NCBI RefSeq assembly: GCF_002607735.1
Contig: NZ_NBVR01000026.1
Coordinates: 186,001-250,000, forward strand
Source of the DNA: Proteus alimentorum
Lineage (GTDB): Bacteria > Pseudomonadota > Gammaproteobacteria > Enterobacterales > Enterobacteriaceae
Direction: 5' to 3'
Length of the DNA: 64,000 nucleotides
How positions within the stretch are numbered: position 1 is the stretch's first letter; each line of letters begins with the position of its first letter. The notes beneath the pieces are model-generated. The model ran no database searches, was not told the DNA's origin, and was given only the letters and a program-made list of their open reading frames with translations. Shown here one piece after another: positions 1 through 13,144 of this stretch. The translations under genes and the position numbers were made by a program.

Positions 1-1223
<1,223 letters not shown>

Positions 1224-1272
1224 AACATTAAAAATAATAACAACAAAAAATCGCAACTGAGGAACCTCAACC

Positions 1273-2339
1273 ATGAGCCAAAAAATTCTTTTTATCGACC
1301 GTGATGGTACTTTAATCACTGAGCCCCCCACGGATTACCAAGTTGATAGACTTGATAAGCTTGCTTTTGAAAATGGCGTGATCCCCGCACTGACTGCGCT
1401 GCAACAAGCAGGCTATAAACTCATTATGATCACGAATCAGGATGGATTAGGTACAGAAAGTTTTCCTCAAACAGATTTCGATCCTCCTCATAATTTAATG
1501 ATGCAAGTTTTCTCATCTCAAGGGATCACATTTGATGATGTTTTAATTTGTCCTCATAAGCCTGAAGACAACTGCCCTTGTCGCAAACCAGAAACAGGGC
1601 TTGTCACCCAATATTTAGTTGATGGTGCACTAGATAAAAATAACAGCTATGTCATTGGCGATAGGCAAACTGATATTCAATTAGCTGAAAATATGGGTAT
1701 CAAAGGCATACTTTATAATATTGGTGAGCTAAATTGGGCAGCTATTACAGAGCAACTGACTAAAAAAGATCGCTATGCCCACGTTGAGCGAAAAACAAAA
1801 GAAACACAAATCGCGATCGATGTTTGGCTTGATCGTGAAGGCAATAGCCAAATCAGCACAGGTGTCGGTTTCTTTGATCACATGCTTGATCAAATTGCCA
1901 CACACGGTGGCTTTCGTATGAATATCAATGTAAAAGGTGATTTAGTTATTGATGATCACCACACGGTGGAAGACACCGGCCTTGCTTTGGGGGAAGCATT
2001 ACGTGAAGCATTAGGTGATAAACGAGGTATTGCTCGCTTTGGCTTTACATTACCAATGGATGAGTGCCTCGCAAGTTGTGCGTTAGATATTTCGGGTCGT
2101 CCACACCTTGAGTACAAAGCCGAATTTAAATATCAACGTGTCGGTGATTTAAGTACAGAGATGATTGAACACTTTTTCCGTTCACTCTCTTACACCATGG
2201 GTTGCACACTACACTTGAAATCAAAAGGTAAAAACGATCACCACAAAGCTGAAAGTTTATTTAAAGTCTTTGGCCGCACATTACACCAAGCCATTCGTGT
2301 TGAAGGCAATACTTTACCAAGCTCAAAAGGTGTTCTGTG

Positions 2340-2340
<1 letters not shown>
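1273..2340 (+). CDS. hisB: Bifunctional histidinol-phosphatase / imidazoleglycerol-phosphate dehydratase
   Basis: A 355-residue fusion typical of enterobacteria. The N-terminal HAD phosphatase (about 1-165) shows FIDRDGTLI, the zinc-binding [14 protein letters not shown] stretch and [14 protein letters not shown]. The C-terminal IGP dehydratase (about 167-355) has [21 protein letters not shown] and [11 protein letters not shown], the His and Glu metal ligands of the active site. It catalyses steps 6 and 8 of histidine synthesis. An AGGAACC ribosome site precedes ATG 1273. The TGA overlaps the hisH ATG by one base. Confidence 0.97.
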
Positions 2341-4427
<2,087 letters not shown>

Positions 4428-4428
<1 letters not shown>

Positions 4429-5045
4429 TGAATAGTGAAACATTAGTGCAACTAGATTGGGAAAAAGTCGATAATCTCATGCCTGTGGTGATCCAAAATG
4501 CCATTTCAGGTGATGTATTAATGCTAGGTTACATGAACAAAGAGGCACTAAATGTCACACTGAAAAGTGGAAATGTTACTTTCTATTCACGCACTAAACA
4601 GCGTTTATGGACAAAAGGTGAGACCTCAGGCAACTTTCTCAAGTTAGTCAATATTTATCCTGATTGTGATAACGATACTTTACTTATTTTAGCCAATCCT
4701 ATTGGCCCAACTTGCCATAACGGTACCGAAAGTTGTTTTGCCCCAGCACAAAGTCAATGGGGATTTCTCTATGAGCTTGAAAACTTATTACGTGAACGCA
4801 AAAATGCCTCACCAGATAGCTCTTATACTGCCCGCCTTTATGCCAGTGGTACAAAACGTATAGCCCAGAAAGTAGGCGAAGAAGGTGTAGAAACAGCATT
4901 GGCTGCCACTGTTAATGACAGAGAAGAACTAAAAAATGAAGCCTCAGACTTGCTCTATCACCTAATGGTACTATTACAAGATCAATCATTATCACTCTCT
5001 GATGTAATAGGTTGCCTACAAGCGCGTCATAAAAAAGCAGAGTAA
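4428..5045 (+). CDS. hisI: Bifunctional phosphoribosyl-AMP cyclohydrolase / phosphoribosyl-ATP pyrophosphatase
   Basis: A 205-residue HisIE fusion carrying out steps 2 and 3 of histidine synthesis. The cyclohydrolase half (1-110) has [24 protein letters not shown] and the metal-binding DCDNDTLL and [12 protein letters not shown]. The pyrophosphatase half (about 115-205) has [19 protein letters not shown] and the acidic [14 protein letters not shown] helix of MazG-like enzymes. It is the last gene of the operon, followed within 25 bases by a terminator. Confidence 0.97.
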
Positions 5046-5065
5046 TTGAATTAACATTAATATGA

Positions 5066-5105
5066 AAAAAGCCGATACAAACTAAGTATCGGCTTCATCT
5101 TTAAG
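5066..5105 (+). terminator. Rho-independent terminator after his operon
   Basis: Ten-base perfect stem AAGCCGATAC / GTATCGGCTT (5069-5078 with 5086-5095) and a seven-base loop, flanked by A-rich and T-rich DNA. It could also serve the convergent yiaY gene. Confidence 0.8.
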
Positions 5106-5145
5106 AAAAAAGTAATGTCTTAACTACTTTTTGATTCTCTTAGCA

Positions 5146-6297
5146 TTACATTGCTTGGCGGAATAACTCGATAACATCACTTTCAGAACCCTGAACTGGG
5201 TTAGTGATTGCACAAGCGTCTTTCAGCGCATTTTCAGCTAATGTTTTGAAATCTTCTTCTTTCACGCCTAATTCTTTCAGGCCTGCTGGAATACCCACAT
5301 CTTTAGCCATTTTACGAATTTCTTCGATACACGCTTTTGCACCTTGCTCATCGCTCATTGCAGAAACATCAACACCCATAGCTTGTGCGATATCTTTTAA
5401 ACGACCAGCGGCTGCTTGAATGTTATAAGCTTGAACATGGGGTAATAAAACCGCATTACACACGCCATGAGGCAAGTTATAGAAACCACCTAATTGGTGA
5501 GCCATCGCATGTACATAACCTAAAGAAGCGTTATTAAATGCCATACCTGCTAAGAATTGAGCGTAAGCCATGTTTTCACGTGCTGTCGCATCACCACCAT
5601 TATCAACAACTTTACGTAAAGACTCGCTGATCATAGTGACTGCTTTTAATGCACACGCATCAGTGATTGGATTTGCAGCAATTGAAACATACGCTTCAAC
5701 AGCATGAGTTAATGCATCCATACCTGTTGCAGCGGTTAAACCTTTTGGCATACCAATCATTAATTCTGAGTCATTAACAGATAAGATTGGGGTAACGTTT
5801 TTATCAACGATAGCCATTTTGATATGACGCGCAGTATCTGTGATGATACAAAAACGTGTCATTTCCGATGCAGTACCTGCTGTAGTATTAATTGAAATCA
5901 GTGGTAATTGAGGTTTTGCAGAGCGGTCAACGCCTTCATAATCTGCAATTTTCCCACCATTAGAAGCCACTAACGCGATGCCTTTTGCGCAGTCATGTGG
6001 TGAACCACCCCCTAAAGAAATCACACAGTCACATTGATTTTCTTTCAGCAGAGCTAAACCCGCTTCTACGTTTTCAACAGTAGGGTTTGGTGCAGTCCCG
6101 TCATAAGTCACGCTAGAAATACCAGCCTCTGTCAGTAACTTGCTGACCTTATCAACAACACCCAGTTGATTTAAAATACTATCAGTAACGATTAATGCTT
6201 TATGAAAACCGAAGTCTTTCATTGAACTTACAGCATCAGCAAGACAACCAGCACCAATTTTATTTACAGAAGGGATATAGAATGTAGAAACAGCCAT
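5146..6297 (-). CDS. yiaY: Iron-containing alcohol dehydrogenase, YiaY type
   Basis: Group III NAD-dependent alcohol dehydrogenase of 383 residues, the same length as E. coli YiaY and very similar along its whole length. The Rossmann half has [17 protein letters not shown] near residue 95 and [13 protein letters not shown]. The metal-binding helical half has [14 protein letters not shown] (Asp and His ligands) and [16 protein letters not shown] (two His ligands). Physiological substrate is uncertain; relatives act on ethanol, lactaldehyde or threonine-like alcohols. It is monocistronic. A perfect FNR-type box 65 bases upstream of the start suggests oxygen-responsive control. Confidence 0.9.
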   Translation of the reverse strand: MAVSTFYIPSVNKIGAGCLADAVSSMKDFGFHKALIVTDSILNQLGVVDKVSKLLTEAGISSVTYDGTAPNPTVENVEAGLALLKENQCDCVISLGGGSPHDCAKGIALVASNGGKIADYEGVDRSAKPQLPLISINTTAGTASEMTRFCIITDTARHIKMAIVDKNVTPILSVNDSELMIGMPKGLTAATGMDALTHAVEAYVSIAANPITDACALKAVTMISESLRKVVDNGGDATARENMAYAQFLAGMAFNNASLGYVHAMAHQLGGFYNLPHGVCNAVLLPHVQAYNIQAAAGRLKDIAQAMGVDVSAMSDEQGAKACIEEIRKMAKDVGIPAGLKELGVKEEDFKTLAENALKDACAITNPVQGSESDVIELFRQAM

Positions 6298-6361
6298 TAT
6301 TGACTTCCTTTTTAGTAATTAAATCTATGTTTTAATATGTTCTATTCTTTTTGTTCTTAAA

Positions 6362-6375
6362 TTGATCATCATCAA
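6362..6375. promoter_or_regulatory. FNR-type box upstream of yiaY
   Basis: The sequence TTGATCATCATCAA matches the FNR consensus TTGAT-N4-ATCAA at all ten conserved positions. It lies 65-78 bases upstream of the yiaY start, a distance compatible with activation from about -41 if the leader is short. Binding is inferred, not shown. Confidence 0.65.
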
Positions 6376-6566
6376 AATAATGAATAGATATCAATTTATT
6401 TATAATATTAGTATATGAATATAATTTTAGTAATTTAATTACTCTATTAATTCAATAGGATAATACTATTAACATATTATTATTTGTAACAAAATAATTT
6501 GAAAAGCTTATCAAAATAATCAAAACCAGCCGTGAACATCACAGCAGAATATTTTTTTTAAAGTCG

Positions 6567-6572
6567 TATAAT
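6567..6572 (+). promoter_or_regulatory. Probable -10 element of yeaK
   Basis: A consensus TATAAT hexamer 40 bases before the yeaK ATG. No good -35 hexamer is visible at 17 bases, so the promoter call is tentative. Confidence 0.4.
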
Positions 6573-6611
6573 GACATCAAAGAAATAACTTATTAAATTC
6601 AGGAGTCATTG

Positions 6612-7109
6612 ATGTCTTTGACTATTTTTGAGCAGCTCACCACTCTATTAAATGACAACCATGCCACTTATCGTGTTATGAAACACCCTACCGCAGGTCG
6701 TTCTGAAGAAGTGGCAAAAATCAGAGGAACACAATTAGGACAAGGAGCGAAAGGACTTGTTTGCCATATAAAAGGTAACGGCGTTAAACAACATGTTCTG
6801 GCGATATTACCTGCCGATAAACAAGCTGATCTCACAAAACTCGCTCACAAAATTGGGGGAACAAGAGCATCACTGGCAAGCCCTAAAGAAGTGGATGATC
6901 TTACTCAATGCGTATTTGGTGCTATCCCCCCTTTTAGTTTTCATCCAGCATTAAAGCTTGTCGCTGACCCACTGCTTTTTGAACGTTTTGATGAATTAGC
7001 TTTTAATGCAGGCACATTAGAGCGTTCTATTATTCTTAATACGCAAGATTACAAACGTATTGCACAACCTGAATTAATCTCTTTTATTCGTGATGAAGAA
7101 AACGAATAA
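6612..7109 (+). CDS. yeaK: YbaK/YeaK-family aminoacyl-tRNA editing protein
   Basis: A 165-residue single-domain protein of the ProX/YbaK editing family, closest to E. coli YeaK (167 residues), which deacylates mischarged tRNA. Family hallmarks are IRGTQLGQGAKGLVC with the conserved Lys, HVLAILPADKQADL, GGTRASLASPKEV and the C-terminal FGAIPPFSFHP / LVADPLLFERFDE block. ATG 6612 is chosen over TTG 6609 because AGGAGT at 6601-6606 is well spaced to it. It stands alone between two intergenic regions. Confidence 0.92.
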   Translation: MSLTIFEQLTTLLNDNHATYRVMKHPTAGRSEEVAKIRGTQLGQGAKGLVCHIKGNGVKQHVLAILPADKQADLTKLAHKIGGTRASLASPKEVDDLTQCVFGAIPPFSFHPALKLVADPLLFERFDELAFNAGTLERSIILNTQDYKRIAQPELISFIRDEENE

Positions 7110-7130
7110 TAAAAACGGTTAACTTATCCC

Positions 7131-7180
7131 TAACAATTACCCTGTTCATAAGTTTAGCTATGGGTAATTGTTATTATGAT
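7131..7180 (+). terminator. Putative terminator after yeaK
   Basis: Twelve-base perfect inverted repeat TAACAATTACCC / GGGTAATTGTTA (7131-7142, 7162-7173) with a 19-base loop, 22 bases after the yeaK stop. The T-run is weak. Confidence 0.5.
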
Positions 7181-7401
7181 AACTAATCTTACTGTATGTA
7201 TATATTTACACACCTAAATATAATATTAGATAATATAACCCAAAACACCACCAGTATTTAACACCACAAATAATAAAAAAATCAGAATTAATCCCATCAA
7301 TTCTGTATTATCTTAGCGATAACGCTATAAAATGAGCCAGCCATAAAATTTTAACTATTTTTTCGATTCAGCACTCAATAATTAACTAAATAGATTTTAT
7401 G

Positions 7402-7433
7402 TTATTGCCCTGATTTACTCGTACATTTAAGTT
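7402..7433 (+). repeat. Direct repeat copy 1 upstream of decayed frame
   Basis: A 32-base element that matches 8043-8074 at 29 of 32 positions, sharing the core CTGATTTACTC and TTTAAGTT. Both copies sit about 120-135 bases before an ATG preceded by CAGGGAA. Confidence 0.75.
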
Positions 7434-7455
7434 GGCATCAATAAAAATACAATAA

Positions 7456-7472
7456 TGTAAATTTTTTTTACA
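7456..7472. promoter_or_regulatory. Palindrome TGTAAA-N5-TTTACA (copy 1)
   Basis: Inverted repeat of six-base arms 80 bases before the broken frame. The same arms occur with a six-base spacer at 8095-8112 before dctA. Conservation in both copies suggests an operator; the binding protein is unknown. Confidence 0.45.
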
Positions 7473-7535
7473 ATTCAGTTACTTTCTATCATACAAATAT
7501 ATAAACAATGTACCAATAGGTGCAGGGAAATCTTC

Positions 7536-7631
7536 ATGCATAAAAAACAACCGCTTTAGTTTGTTGAAGATATCCCACTAACGCCTATTGAAATTGAGTC
7601 TGATAACTCAATTAAAATTCCAGTAAAATGA
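7536..7631 (+). pseudogene. Short broken reading frame with in-frame TAG
   Basis: ATG at 7536 follows CAGGGAAAT, a plausible ribosome site like the one before dctA. The frame gives MHKKQPL, a TAG at 7557-7559, then 23 more codons (start FVEDIPLTPIEIESD) to a TGA. A strong terminator follows 20 bases later, so the unit has promoter-like DNA, ribosome site, frame and terminator. Most likely the residue of a gene whose middle has been lost. I do not recognise the peptide. Confidence 0.4.
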
Positions 7632-7650
7632 AGATCATTTTCTATAATCC

Positions 7651-7678
7651 ATAAAAGAGCGCATAAGCGCTCTTTTAC
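7651..7678 (+). terminator. Bidirectional terminator
   Basis: Ten-base perfect stem AAAAGAGCGC / GCGCTCTTTT (7653-7662, 7667-7676) with loop ATAA. It lies after the broken frame. Confidence 0.8.
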
Positions 7679-8042
7679 TTTTTAGACTTCCTGTCGCTAC
7701 GAATAAATGCTTATTTGTGTGTTAGTTAGAGTTTATTTATAGTAAAAAGCTTATCAGCAGTTCATTTTTTATTAAAAAACAAACCAAATAAAAACAAATA
7801 ATTATTGTCAAAACGCCCTTCATATATCTCACTTTCCACATTCATTTACATTTAAACCATTTTATTCACCAAAAAATAAAGCTAAACACACATATTTTTA
7901 AAGAAACACGGAAAATTAAAACAAAATACAATTCCATTAACTTATTGATTTAAGAAAAATAAATTCTACAAATGGCGGTAAATTGAAATTAAATCTAATT
8001 TTTTAGATGAAGAGCACAATATTTGATAAAATCAACTTTATT

Positions 8043-8074
8043 TTATTGACCTGATTTACTCATACCTTTAAGTT
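8043..8074 (+). repeat. Direct repeat copy 2 upstream of dctA
   Basis: Second copy of the 32-base element at 7402-7433, three mismatches, about 90 bases before the dctA start. Confidence 0.75.
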
Positions 8075-8094
8075 ATTCCCCACAACAAAATAAA

Positions 8095-8112
8095 TGTAAA
8101 TAATAGTTTACA
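8095..8112. promoter_or_regulatory. Palindrome TGTAAA-N6-TTTACA (copy 2)
   Basis: TGTAAATAATAGTTTACA, 52 bases after the start of the direct repeat and 53 bases before the dctA ATG. It differs from a CRP site in arm sequence and spacing. Candidate operator for dicarboxylate-responsive control, by position only. Confidence 0.45.
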
Positions 8113-8164
8113 ACATGATGTCTTTTTAATTATTCAAATATTTTTCAGTTACAGGGAATTTTTT

Positions 8165-9517
8165 ATGCAAATTTCATCCCGCAAGCTCCCCTTTTATCGT
8201 GTGTTATATATCCAAGTCATTATTGCTATCATTTTCGGTATTCTGTTAGGCCATTTTTACCCAGATATTGGCGAATCTTTCAAACCTTTAGGTGATGGAT
8301 TTATCAAAATAGTAAAAATGATCATCGCGCCTGTTATTTTTCTAACCGTAGTGACAGGTATTGCGGGTATGAATAATATGAAAGCTGTCGGAAAAGTAGC
8401 AGGTAAATCGATGATTTACTTTCTTACATTTTCTACAATTGCACTTGTCATTGGATTAATCACTGCCAATATTATTCGTCCCGGTGACGGTTTAAATATC
8501 TCTCCTGAATCATTAGATAGTAGCCGAGTAGAAATGTATGTCACTCAGGCACACAGCGCTTCTCTTGTTGATTTTTTTATGAATATCATCCCTGATACTA
8601 TCATTAGCCCATTAGTTAACGGTAATATCTTACAAGTATTGTTTGTTTCTGTGATTTTTGGCCTCGCATTGGCATCGATAGGCTCTCGAGGTGAACCTGT
8701 ATTAAAATTCTTACAGCATCTTTGTGATCCAGTTTTTAAAATGGTCGGGATGCTAATGAAATTAGCACCTATTGGTGCCTTTGGTGCAATGGCTTTTACA
8801 ATAGGCAAATATGGTATTTCTTCTATTGGCAATTTAATGTTGCTAGTAATTACCTTTTATTTAACAGCATTACTTTTTGTTTTAGTGGTTTTAGGCGCTG
8901 TTGCTAAATATAACAGTTTTTCTATTCTCTCTTTAATTAAATACATAAAAGATGAGCTCTGGCTCGTATTAGGTACCTCGTCATCTGAAGCCGCATTACC
9001 AACCTTAATGAGTAAAATGGAGCAACTGGGCTGTAAAAAATCAGTCGTTGGTTTAGTCATTCCTACGGGTTATTCCTTTAATCTTGATGGCACCAATATC
9101 TATATGACTATGGCGGCTTTATTTATTGCTCAAGCAACCGGCATTGAACTGTCGTTAACGGAGCAAATCACGTTGCTGTTTGTTGCCATGATTAGCTCAA
9201 AAGGTGCAGCGGGTGTCACTGGAGCAGGTTTTATTACCCTCGCTGCAACACTATCAGTTGTCCCCAGTGTTCCTGTTGCAGGTATGGCGCTTATCTTAGG
9301 TATCGACCGTTTTATGTCAGAGTGTCGTGCATTAACCAATATTGTTGGTAATGCTTGCGCTTGTATTGTTGTCGCTCGCTGGGAAAATGCCTTAGATAAA
9401 GAGAGAATGAACGCTGTTTTTAGTGGGAAAATTTCTAGAGAAGACTTTGATGATAATAATTTAGTCTCTGATAAGGCAAACGAAAAACCTCATTATGTAA
9501 AAGCCGCTGAGCACTAG
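8165..9517 (+). CDS. dctA: DctA-type C4-dicarboxylate:cation symporter
   Basis: A 450-residue inner-membrane carrier of the DAACS family, expected to take up succinate, fumarate or malate with protons or sodium. Strong similarity to E. coli DctA (428 residues) throughout: [48 protein letters not shown], the hairpin motif [11 protein letters not shown], and [20 protein letters not shown] with the cation-binding NLDGT. Eight membrane segments and two re-entrant hairpins are expected. The C-tail is longer and unlike E. coli. CAGGGAA precedes the ATG. The long leader contains duplicated elements. Confidence 0.88.
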   Translation: MQISSRKLPFYRVLYIQVIIAIIFGILLGHFYPDIGESFKPLGDGFIKIVKMIIAPVIFLTVVTGIAGMNNMKAVGKVAGKSMIYFLTFSTIALVIGLITANIIRPGDGLNISPESLDSSRVEMYVTQAHSASLVDFFMNIIPDTIISPLVNGNILQVLFVSVIFGLALASIGSRGEPVLKFLQHLCDPVFKMVGMLMKLAPIGAFGAMAFTIGKYGISSIGNLMLLVITFYLTALLFVLVVLGAVAKYNSFSILSLIKYIKDELWLVLGTSSSEAALPTLMSKMEQLGCKKSVVGLVIPTGYSFNLDGTNIYMTMAALFIAQATGIELSLTEQITLLFVAMISSKGAAGVTGAGFITLAATLSVVPSVPVAGMALILGIDRFMSECRALTNIVGNACACIVVARWENALDKERMNAVFSGKISREDFDDNNLVSDKANEKPHYVKAAEH

Positions 9518-9587
9518 ATTAGACTATTTCTTAACTCAATAATAATAAATTTACTGCCCTGTTTTAATCTGTCGTGGTGATAATGAT

Positions 9588-9701
9588 ATGCTTGCTTCTT
9601 TATCTCAAACTCAAGAAATGGTTGATGCTATCAGTTCTGCTTCACTGTTGAATGTACCTTTTGCTCACACAGTGTTCACGAAGAAAAACCTCAATGGCTA
9701 A
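9588..9701 (+). CDS. Short reading frame, unknown
   Basis: A 37-codon frame from ATG 9588 to TAA 9701. Residue use looks protein-like (MLASLSQTQEMVDAISSASL at the start) and not like random AT-rich DNA, but there is no clear ribosome site and no family I recognise. It may be the stub of a decayed gene downstream of dctA or a small protein. Confidence 0.25.
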   Translation: MLASLSQTQEMVDAISSASLLNVPFAHTVFTKKNLNG

Positions 9702-9763
9702 ATAATATCTTTAATGATTTTTTAAATAATACTAATCCCGTTTAATATCAAAACATTAAATCT

Positions 9764-9797
9764 ATAAAAAAGGTGCTCTATTTGAGCACCTTTTATT
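9764..9797. terminator. Bidirectional terminator between dctA and gnd
   Basis: Eleven-base perfect stem AAAAGGTGCTC / GAGCACCTTTT (9768-9778, 9784-9794), with A-run before and T-run after. Suits gnd on the minus strand and dctA on the plus strand. Confidence 0.85.
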
Positions 9798-9836
9798 GTT
9801 ATATTTCGATTAATATAACCGAATATTTACTCTTAT

Positions 9837-11243
9837 TTATTCCATCCACTCAGTATGGAAAACGCCATCTTTATCAGTACGTTTATAAGTATGCGCACCA
9901 AAATAGTCACGTTGAGCTTGGATTAAATTTGCGGGTAATACTTCTGCACGATAACTATCGTAATAAGAAATAGCCGCAGAGAATGTTGGAGTAGGAATAC
10001 CCGCTTGAACGCCATAACACACAACATCACGCAGAGCTTGTTGATAATCGTCAGCGATTTGTTTGAAATATGGTGCTAACAGCAGATTTGCAATGCTTGC
10101 ATCTTCGTTATAAGCATCAGTGATTTTTTGCAGGAATTGAGCGCGAATAATACAACCCGCACGGAAAATCTTCGCGATTTCACCGTAGTTTAGATCCCAA
10201 TTATATTCGTCTGATGCGGCTTTCAGTTGTTGGAAACCTTGAGCGTAAGAGACAATTTTACCTAAATACAGTGCGCGACGAACATTTTCAATAAAGGCTT
10301 TTTTATCACCCGTAAATGCTTTAGGTGCTGGGCCTGATAATACTTTAGATGCTGCAACACGTTGATCTTTTAATGAAGAGATATAACGAGCAAACACAGA
10401 CTCAGTGATAAGTGTAACAGGAACACCTAAATCTAAAGAGCTTTGGCTTGTCCATTTACCTGTACCTTTGTTTGCCGCCTCATCAAGAATAACATCAACA
10501 AGGTATTTACCTTCATCATCTTTTTTGCGGAAGATATCAGCGGTAATTTCGATAAGGTAGCTACTTAATTCACCTTTATTCCATTCAGTAAAAGTCTCTG
10601 CAAGCTCTTCGTTAGTTAAACCTAAAGAGTGTTTTAATACGGAATACGCTTCTGCGATGAGTTGCATATCACCATATTCGATACCGTTGTGAACCATTTT
10701 TACATAGTGACCTGCGCCATCAGCGCCAATATAAGTCACACAAGGTTCACCTTCAGCAACAGCAGCAATCTTTTCAAGGATAGGTGCGACAAGTTCATAA
10801 GCTTCTTTTTGTCCACCCGGCATGATTGAAGGACCTTTTAATGCACCTTCTTCACCACCTGAGACACCCGTCCCAATAAAGTTGAAACCTTGCTCTGATA
10901 ATTCACGATTACGGCGAATAGTATCTTTAAAGAAAGTATTTCCGCCATCAATAAGGATATCGCCCTTATCTAAATGAGGAGTCAATGCAGCAATTGTTTT
11001 ATCTGTCGCTTCACCCGCTTTGACCATTAATAAAATACGGCGCGGTTTTTCTAACGAATCAACAAATTCTTCAATAGAATAATTCGGAACCAGTTTTTTA
11101 CCTGGATTTTCAGTGATAACTTCGTTTGTTTTATCACTTGAGCGGTTGTAGATAGACACCGAATAACCACGGCTTTCAATATTAAGCGCAAGGTTACGTC
11201 CCATAACGGCCATACCAACCACGCCGATTTGCTGTTTTGACAT
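9837..11243 (-). CDS. gnd: 6-phosphogluconate dehydrogenase, decarboxylating
   Basis: A 468-residue oxidative pentose-phosphate enzyme that converts 6-phosphogluconate and NADP to ribulose 5-phosphate, CO2 and NADPH. Nearly identical in plan to E. coli Gnd: [20 protein letters not shown] (NADP fold), [20 protein letters not shown], the catalytic Lys in [27 protein letters not shown], and the C-terminal tail [13 protein letters not shown]. The frame runs 17 codons further upstream, but ATG 11243 with GGGAGT before it matches the family start. Confidence 0.97.
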   Translation of the reverse strand: MSKQQIGVVGMAVMGRNLALNIESRGYSVSIYNRSSDKTNEVITENPGKKLVPNYSIEEFVDSLEKPRRILLMVKAGEATDKTIAALTPHLDKGDILIDGGNTFFKDTIRRNRELSEQGFNFIGTGVSGGEEGALKGPSIMPGGQKEAYELVAPILEKIAAVAEGEPCVTYIGADGAGHYVKMVHNGIEYGDMQLIAEAYSVLKHSLGLTNEELAETFTEWNKGELSSYLIEITADIFRKKDDEGKYLVDVILDEAANKGTGKWTSQSSLDLGVPVTLITESVFARYISSLKDQRVAASKVLSGPAPKAFTGDKKAFIENVRRALYLGKIVSYAQGFQQLKAASDEYNWDLNYGEIAKIFRAGCIIRAQFLQKITDAYNEDASIANLLLAPYFKQIADDYQQALRDVVCYGVQAGIPTPTFSAAISYYDSYRAEVLPANLIQAQRDYFGAHTYKRTDKDGVFHTEWME

Positions 11244-11487
11244 GAAAATGACTCCCGTCTGAAAATATACCTGCCAGTTTCCAAGCACTGGCAATGTGTT
11301 AACCTGATCACATAGTAACTCACTCTCATCATTGGTGGTAGTTATTGATGCAATCGATATCGCACTCTTTCACGTAAAATGAAATTATTGCCTTTATATT
11401 GATAATAAATTATTGAAAAATTCCTGCAAATTGCTCATTATTCTCAAGTCGGCATATGCCGTCTTTATAGAAGGTAAAACAAACTGT

Positions 11488-13068
11488 ATGGAATGGATCT
11501 TGGATCCGACAATCTGGGTAGGGCTCTCCACCCTAATTGTTCTCGAAATCGTACTTGGTATTGATAACCTTGTTTTTATTGCTATTCTGGCAGATAAACT
11601 CCCAGCAAAACTAAGAGATAAAGCACGTGTAACAGGCTTATTGTGTGCCCTTGTTATGCGGATTGTGTTGCTATTTAGCCTCTCTTGGCTTATCACTCTG
11701 ACAAAACCTCTCATTACACTGTTTGATCATCCTTTCAGTGCAAGAGACTTAATTATGCTGCTCGGAGGGATATTCTTGCTGTTCAAAGCCACTATGGAGC
11801 TTAATGAACGGCTAGAAGGTAAAGATCATAACGAAGGGAAACAACGCAAAACGACCAGCTTTTGGTCTGTCGTTGCACAAATTATCGTGCTGGATGCGGT
11901 ATTTTCGCTTGATTCAGTGATAACCGCTGTTGGTATGGTTGATCATTTAGGCGTTATGATTGCGGCTGTGACTATTGCAATGTTCTTGATGATCCTTGCA
12001 AGTAAGCCTCTAACAAATTTCGTCAATAACCACCCAACCATTGTTATCTTGTGTTTAAGCTTCTTGCTGATGATTGGTTTTGCATTAGTTGCCGAAGGCT
12101 TTGGCTACGCCATTCCAAAAGGTTACCTATATGCAGCGATTGGCTTCTCTATCATGATAGAAGTCTTTAATCAGCTCGCACAATTTAACCGTCGCCGTTT
12201 CTTATCTGCCTCTCGCTCTTTGCGTGAACGTACAGCAGAAGCGGTTCTACGCATTATTAATGGTAAGCCTGAATCTTCTGAATTAGATCCTCACACATCT
12301 GATTTAGTCTCCAGTTCAGAAGAAGTGTTTGATCCTCAAGAGCGCCAAATGATTGTGCGTGTGCTTGGTTTGAGCCAACGTAATGTTAACAGTATCATGA
12401 CGTCTCGCCATGATGTTGAATATGTAGACTTAAATGCAACACAAGATGATATCCGCCAATTATTGGAAAAGGATCCTCACTCTCGCCTAGTGATCACTGA
12501 TGAGCAATATAGTGATGAACCTGTCGGTGTGGTTAATGTTATTCAACTGCTGAATCAACAATTGCGTAATGAACCTCTAAACTTACGTTTATTGGTCACT
12601 CAACCTTTGATTTTCCCTGAAGGTTTATCCTTACTGCAAGCGTTAGAACAGTTCCGTAGTGCTCACACTCACTTCGCTTTTGTTGTAGATGAGTTTGGTT
12701 CAGTTGAAGGGATCGTGACGCTGACTGACGTTATGGAAACTATTGCGGGTAACTTACCTGTCAGCTCTGAAGAAAACGATTCACGCCATGATTTGGTTCA
12801 AAATGAAGACGGTTCATGGACTGTAAACGGTTTTACACCACTTGAAGACTTAGTGCTTTATATTCCAATCAAATTGGATGAAAAACGTGAGTATGAAACC
12901 TTAGCTGGCTTATTAATGGAGCATTTACAACGTGTTCCAACCGTTGGTGAGAAGATCCTTATTGATGGCATTGAATTTGAGCCATTAGAAGTGAATAACC
13001 ATCGAATTAATAAAGTTCGAATTGTTGAGCCTAACACTGACGACAATGAGGGCGTGGACGAAGCGTAA
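11488..13068 (+). CDS. yoaE: TerC/CBS/CorC-domain membrane protein YoaE
   Basis: A 526-residue inner-membrane protein like E. coli YoaE (518 residues). The first 230 residues form a TerC-type bundle with about seven membrane segments and the conserved acidic motifs [14 protein letters not shown] and [18 protein letters not shown]. Two CBS domains follow (about 300-425), then a CorC/HlyC-type domain (about 440-520). Relatives are linked to metal or alkali export; the role of this subfamily is not firmly established. ATG 11488 is chosen over an in-frame start 25 codons upstream because MEWILDP matches the YoaE N-terminus. Confidence 0.9.
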   Translation: MEWILDPTIWVGLSTLIVLEIVLGIDNLVFIAILADKLPAKLRDKARVTGLLCALVMRIVLLFSLSWLITLTKPLITLFDHPFSARDLIMLLGGIFLLFKATMELNERLEGKDHNEGKQRKTTSFWSVVAQIIVLDAVFSLDSVITAVGMVDHLGVMIAAVTIAMFLMILASKPLTNFVNNHPTIVILCLSFLLMIGFALVAEGFGYAIPKGYLYAAIGFSIMIEVFNQLAQFNRRRFLSASRSLRERTAEAVLRIINGKPESSELDPHTSDLVSSSEEVFDPQERQMIVRVLGLSQRNVNSIMTSRHDVEYVDLNATQDDIRQLLEKDPHSRLVITDEQYSDEPVGVVNVIQLLNQQLRNEPLNLRLLVTQPLIFPEGLSLLQALEQFRSAHTHFAFVVDEFGSVEGIVTLTDVMETIAGNLPVSSEENDSRHDLVQNEDGSWTVNGFTPLEDLVLYIPIKLDEKREYETLAGLLMEHLQRVPTVGEKILIDGIEFEPLEVNNHRINKVRIVEPNTDDNEGVDEA

Positions 13069-13085
13069 TCTCAATGAGGTCTTTA

Positions 13086-13114
13086 AATATCCGCCTTTAT
13101 GGCGGATATTTTTT
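13086..13114 (+). terminator. Terminator after yoaE
   Basis: Ten-base perfect stem AATATCCGCC / GGCGGATATT (13086-13095, 13101-13110), loop TTTAT, then T-run. Confidence 0.88.
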
Positions 13115-13144
13115 ATCTGAAGATAATGCCTATTGGAAAATAAT

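Larger units (their letters stand above)
6298..6611. other. Divergent intergenic region yiaY / yeaK
   Basis: AT-rich spacer of 314 bases between two divergent genes. It holds the FNR-type box at 6362-6375 on the yiaY side and a TATAAT hexamer at 6567-6572 in front of yeaK. No coding potential seen. Confidence 0.7.
7110..8164. other. 1.05 kb AT-rich spacer with duplicated regulatory region
   Basis: Between yeaK and dctA there is no intact gene. The spacer holds the yeaK terminator, a 32-base element repeated 641 bases apart (7402-7433 and 8043-8074), each copy followed by a TGTAAA/TTTACA palindrome and a ribosome site. The first copy leads into a broken reading frame (7536-7631) with its own terminator, the second into dctA. 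This looks like a tandem duplication in which the upstream gene has decayed. Confidence 0.6.
9518..9836. other. Intergenic region dctA / gnd
   Basis: A 319-base spacer between convergent genes. It holds a 37-codon frame (9588-9701) and a bidirectional terminator at 9764-9797. TTACTGCCCTG at 9551 recalls the start of the repeat at 7402, but the match soon fails. Confidence 0.6.

Noticed and set aside
8023-8035. TTGAT-AAA-ATCAA upstream of dctA as an FNR box
   Set aside because: The spacer is three bases; FNR needs four. Noted as symmetric but not called.
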